Positions 14,051 through 15,977 of a stretch of 15,977 nucleotides of DNA are shown here, piece by piece (the first letter of the stretch is position 1; the number at the start of each line of letters is the position of its first letter). The notes below the pieces were generated by a model, which was given only the letters and a program-made list of their open reading frames with translations, was not told the origin of the DNA and ran no database searches. A program made the position numbers and the translations under genes. Source of the DNA: UBA6921 sp031363085 (GTDB lineage: Bacteria; Pseudomonadota; Gammaproteobacteria; SG8-11); contig JANLTU010000140.1 in the NCBI GenBank assembly GCA_031363085.1, forward strand, positions 1-15,977, given 5' to 3'.

Positions 14051-15034
14051 ATGACATTAAATAACAGAAGCAGCATTTTGACCACAGTGGGCGTTGGTTT
14101 GGCGGTACTCTTGGCAGTAAATCTTAGTGGCTGTAATGCGCCGGAAGAGCAGCCTAAATCCTCCGCTGCCGACAACACCGCCAACACCGATGTCGCCGAC
14201 AACACCAACTACGCAGCCTTGGCGGCTGATGAAGTTCAACTCGCATTGACGCTGGGCGCGGCGCAAATGCCGGGAGCCACGGTCACCACCGTCTATTACT
14301 GCAGCAGCCCGGCACCGCTCACCACGGATACCGGCAACGGCAGCATTACTGTGGTCGTCGCGCGCGCTGATCCAGCCAAGCCTACTGCCAAAGACTCCTA
14401 CACAACGACCTACAGCAAATGTGTTAGATCGGGCCGTACGCTTGACGGCAACAGCACCTTCATAATTGACGCGTTAACAGGCGACCCGAAGTTGCCGCCG
14501 CCGGCGATTTGGAGCATCGCCACTACCGCTGAATCGAATATGACAATTACCTCGGCGACCTCAAGCCGCACCGAGAAAAGCAAATACACATTCTCGAACG
14601 GCACCACCGACGGTGTGACCTACTCGAAGGTGGCGGACGGCACATCCAGCGGCAGCATCACGCGCGCTGCGGTAACGACGACCCAGTCCGGCAAGTTCAA
14701 AATGACACTGGACGACAACCACAACACCAATCTGTACACACACACAATGTTGGTTGACAAAAAGAACAGCGTGCGCGGCGATCTGTTGATTGAAACGCCA
14801 ACGCCTTTAGTCGGTCCGTTAGGCACACTGGGCCGGGCACCCAACAGCGGCGTGATCAAAGTCACTCACACCACGCTGGCCACGGCAACCACTCCCGCAA
14901 CCAAGTCGATTACCACCATCACCGCACTTGCAGGCGGTAACGCGCGTCTCGATATCGACAGCAACGGCGACGGTGTAATTGACAGCACATCTACCGTGCC
15001 TTGGACGCTGGCGATTCTTAGCCTGTTCTTATAA
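14051..15034 (+). CDS. Threonine-rich lipoprotein of unknown function
   Basis: A 327-residue envelope protein. The signal peptide (1-27) ends in the lipobox LSGC, so C28 should be lipidated. N29 at +2 favours outer-membrane sorting by Lol rules. Residues 29-53 are a flexible Asn/Ala/Asp linker. The rest is rich in Thr and Ser in alternating beta-like strands, with two cysteines (C84, C124) that could form a disulfide. Near the end, DIDSNGDGVID (301-311) matches the calcium-binding loop of dockerin/EF-hand type. The last ten residues (WTLAILSLFL) are hydrophobic, unusual for a lipoprotein. The ATG at 14051 has GAGGGG 7 nt upstream. I do not recognise the family. It faces away from the protease and ends in tandem hairpins. 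Confidence 0.88.
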   Translation: MTLNNRSSILTTVGVGLAVLLAVNLSGCNAPEEQPKSSAADNTANTDVADNTNYAALAADEVQLALTLGAAQMPGATVTTVYYCSSPAPLTTDTGNGSITVVVARADPAKPTAKDSYTTTYSKCVRSGRTLDGNSTFIIDALTGDPKLPPPAIWSIATTAESNMTITSATSSRTEKSKYTFSNGTTDGVTYSKVADGTSSGSITRAAVTTTQSGKFKMTLDDNHNTNLYTHTMLVDKKNSVRGDLLIETPTPLVGPLGTLGRAPNSGVIKVTHTTLATATTPATKSITTITALAGGNARLDIDSNGDGVIDSTSTVPWTLAILSLFL

Positions 15035-15043
15035 TTAAGCCCG

Positions 15044-15072
15044 AAGCAGGATGGGCGTCACTCACCCTGCTT
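15044..15072 (+). other. Hairpin directly after the lipoprotein gene
   Basis: Positions 15044-15055 pair with 15061-15072 over 12 positions (one A-C mismatch, one G-T) around a 5-nt loop, starting 10 bp after the stop. No T-run follows. It probably protects or folds the 3' end together with the true terminator at 15087. Confidence 0.45.
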
Positions 15073-15086
15073 GATTGATACGATGC

Positions 15087-15122
15087 AACGGCGTGATGAC
15101 TAAAATTCATCGCGCCGTTTTT
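15087..15122 (+). terminator. Intrinsic terminator of the lipoprotein gene
   Basis: Positions 15087-15099 and 15107-15119 form a 13-bp stem with a single G-T pair and a 7-nt A-rich loop, ending in a run of five T (15118-15122). It lies 53 bp after the stop codon. Confidence 0.85.
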
Positions 15123-15209
15123 AATGCAGACAGCCCTGTGCTTCAGTGACTGCGCAGAAGTGGCAACGTAGCGATTGCAGCCAAGTAGTGCTTTCGGTAA
15201 CTGTTTGCA

Positions 15210-15308
15210 CTATCGGCTGATCGGCACGCACAAGCCATCATTCAACACCCACTGCACGGCCTCATCCTTGAACTCTTTCGTGTACAACCACTGCGGTATC
15301 TTTTCCAT
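15210..15308 (-). pseudogene. Truncated IS3-family OrfA-like transposase remnant
   Basis: A 32-codon reading frame from the ATG at 15308 to the TAG at 15210 starts MEKIP and continues YTKEFKDEAVQWVLNDG. This is the typical start of IS3/IS911 OrfA proteins, which begin the HTH domain with [YF]t.EFk.eAV.lvl..G. GAGGAG lies upstream (about 15320-15325). After the TAG the same frame reads CKQLPKALLG, which still resembles the next OrfA segment (QLSLPKSTL), so the stop looks like decay of a longer gene. The helix-turn-helix is incomplete, no OrfB and no terminal inverted repeats are visible, and so it is inactive. Confidence 0.6.
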
Positions 15309-15462
15309 TCCATTTCTCGTCTCCTCGTTGAACTTATTTTACCCCCGGGGATGCGGATTTACGGTGATTTGCGCTGGTTAAATTTAGGTTGGGATTTCGG
15401 ACCGGGCCCGTGGCACGCAAGTCACGGCGCAACGCCGCAGCCGAAATTTTGTAAACGGCGAA

Positions 15463-15488
15463 GATCGCGGCTGCAAGCCGCTCCCACA
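15463..15488. repeat. REP-like palindromic element
   Basis: GCGGCT (15467-15472) and AGCCGC (15476-15481) form a 6-bp stem with a 3-nt loop, flanked by CTCCCACA. Read on the minus strand it has the form TGTGGGAGCGGCTTGCAGCC, then GCGAT. This is the motif of REP elements common in Pseudomonas and Xanthomonadaceae intergenic regions. One copy is visible. Confidence 0.6.
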
Positions 15489-15508
15489 ACAACTCAGGCG
15501 AAGAACTG

Positions 15509-15549
15509 AAGAAAGGCTATGCGCGCGTGGATACGCGCGCAAGAAAGGC
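15509..15549. repeat. Palindrome flanked by 9-bp direct repeats
   Basis: AAGAAAGGC occurs at 15509-15517 and again at 15541-15549. Between the copies lies a perfect 8-bp stem, GCGCGCGT (15521-15528) and ACGCGCGC (15533-15540), with a 4-nt loop. Direct repeats around a palindrome resemble a target-site duplication around a tiny inserted element, but this may also be slippage or chance. Confidence 0.45.
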
Positions 15550-15624
15550 GTCACCATGTTTCGACACCTACACTCCATTACTATTTTTTGCGGTTCAATT
15601 TCCAGCGAACCGCTCCCCACCCAC

Positions 15625-15835
15625 AGAGACGATTAAATTCCTGCAATATTTCGGAGATCAAGCGTTATGCACCTTGATGAATGAAGTGCGACAAGACACC
15701 TGCGGTGCGTGCGCCAAGAACGGTCACTACCCGACGCTGCCTCACCCGTCGGGGACAGGGATTGACCGCGCTGCCGTTTCCCATTCGCAGCGGCTCTGAC
15801 TACCAAAGCCATCGCTGCGGTCGCTGTTTAATCGG
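15625..15835 (+). pseudogene. Possible decayed IS1595-like transposase N-terminus (zinc ribbon)
   Basis: One frame reads TIKFLQYFGDQALCTLMNEV and then CGACAKNGHY before a TGA at 15797. This resembles the start of IS1595-family transposases: an F..yFgde..C helix, then a C..C...HY zinc-ribbon half. A second ribbon-like piece, YQSHRCGRC, appears downstream in a different frame (about 15800-15826), which would need a frameshift. No catalytic domain is present. The assignment rests on a motif read by eye and could be wrong. Confidence 0.35.
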
Positions 15836-15844
15836 CGTTAATCA

Positions 15845-15977
15845 TTACTTTGGCAACTGCTGCGTGAAGGTCATGATGTCGGCAGCGTCTTGGGTGGTTA
15901 GGTGGGAGTCATAGATGCTTGGCATACCACCTCTTCTCGGACTGGATGGTTGACCAAACCGAATTTTATGCAGCATT
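15845..15977 (-). CDS. c-type cytochrome, C-terminal end (partial)
   Basis: The last 43 codons of a gene entering from beyond the right edge; the frame is open to 15976 and stops with TAA at 15845-15847. The translation includes LHKIRFGQP, then GGMPSIYDSHLTTQDAADI, and ends FTQQLPK. This is the usual C-terminus of monohaem cytochrome c domains: a Met axial ligand in MPS, then the last helix 'L..qDaADI..y.q.LP'. The CxxCH haem site would lie outside the window. It is probably periplasmic electron transport; the partner enzyme is unknown. The ATG at 15976 is internal and not the gene start. Confidence 0.75.
   Translation of the reverse strand, partial: MLHKIRFGQPSSPRRGGMPSIYDSHLTTQDAADIMTFTQQLPK

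Larger units (their letters stand above)
15123..15844. other. Region with no intact gene; decayed mobile-element debris
   Basis: About 720 bp without a credible full-length gene on either strand. It contains an OrfA-like transposase remnant (15210-15308, -), a REP-like palindrome (15463-15488), a palindrome between 9-bp direct repeats (15509-15549) and a possible IS1595-like zinc-ribbon remnant (about 15625-15835, +). It lies between the lipoprotein terminator and the 3' end of a cytochrome gene. Confidence 0.6.

Noticed and set aside
15384..15620. 78-aa minus-strand frame over the REP element
   Set aside because: It translates the REP and the GC palindrome, has no motif, and its composition is not protein-like.
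1..15977. CRISPR array, tRNA or rRNA genes
   Set aside because: I saw no regularly spaced direct repeats and no cloverleaf or rRNA-like segment on either strand, though this was only an inspection by eye.

Overview
The window is a GC-rich bacterial chromosome segment. It carries mostly housekeeping genes, with one short foreign-looking insert and a decayed right end. The gene content points to a gammaproteobacterium, possibly near the Xanthomonadales: a Mg-type (Asp-rich) HemB, a pyrophosphate-dependent phosphofructokinase, a YrdA-like gamma carbonic anhydrase, a hexameric-type citrate synthase and REP-like palindromes. This placement is inference; there is no rRNA or tRNA in the window to confirm it.

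Layout. 1-199: non-coding, with a 9-bp perfect stem. 200-1851 (-): gltA (citrate synthase) followed by grxC (glutaredoxin). 1963-3359 (+): a small membrane-anchored protein, a gamma carbonic anhydrase-like protein and an RRM-like protein with an Arg-rich tail. 3378-6294 (-): aroE followed closely by a KimA-like potassium/APC permease. 6375-7226 (-): a lower-GC two-gene unit, an unknown 89-aa protein coupled to a dCTP-deaminase-family protein. 7292-9623 (-): adk, then hemB. 9783-11048 (+): pfp, divergent from adk and closed by a strong terminator. 11138-13582 (-): a large secreted subtilisin-like protease with a C-terminal membrane anchor. 14051-15034 (+): a threonine-rich lipoprotein, closed by tandem hairpins. 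15123-15844: no intact gene, only transposase-like remnants, a REP element and a repeat-flanked palindrome. 15845-15977 (-): the 3' end of a c-type cytochrome gene that runs out of the window.

How the genes fit together. gltA (TCA entry), aroE (aromatic amino acids), hemB (tetrapyrroles), adk and pfp (adenylate and PPi energy balance) are core metabolism. The most unusual gene is adk: a complete zinc-lid adenylate kinase continues in frame into a Lys/Ala/Pro tail of about 130 residues that resembles bacterial histone H1-like proteins. A well-placed internal Shine-Dalgarno and ATG could also release the tail as a separate 146-aa basic protein. The second item worth attention is the low-GC dCTP-deaminase pair between aroE and hemB, which has a palindromic site over its presumed promoter. 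I see no CRISPR array and no intact insertion sequence.
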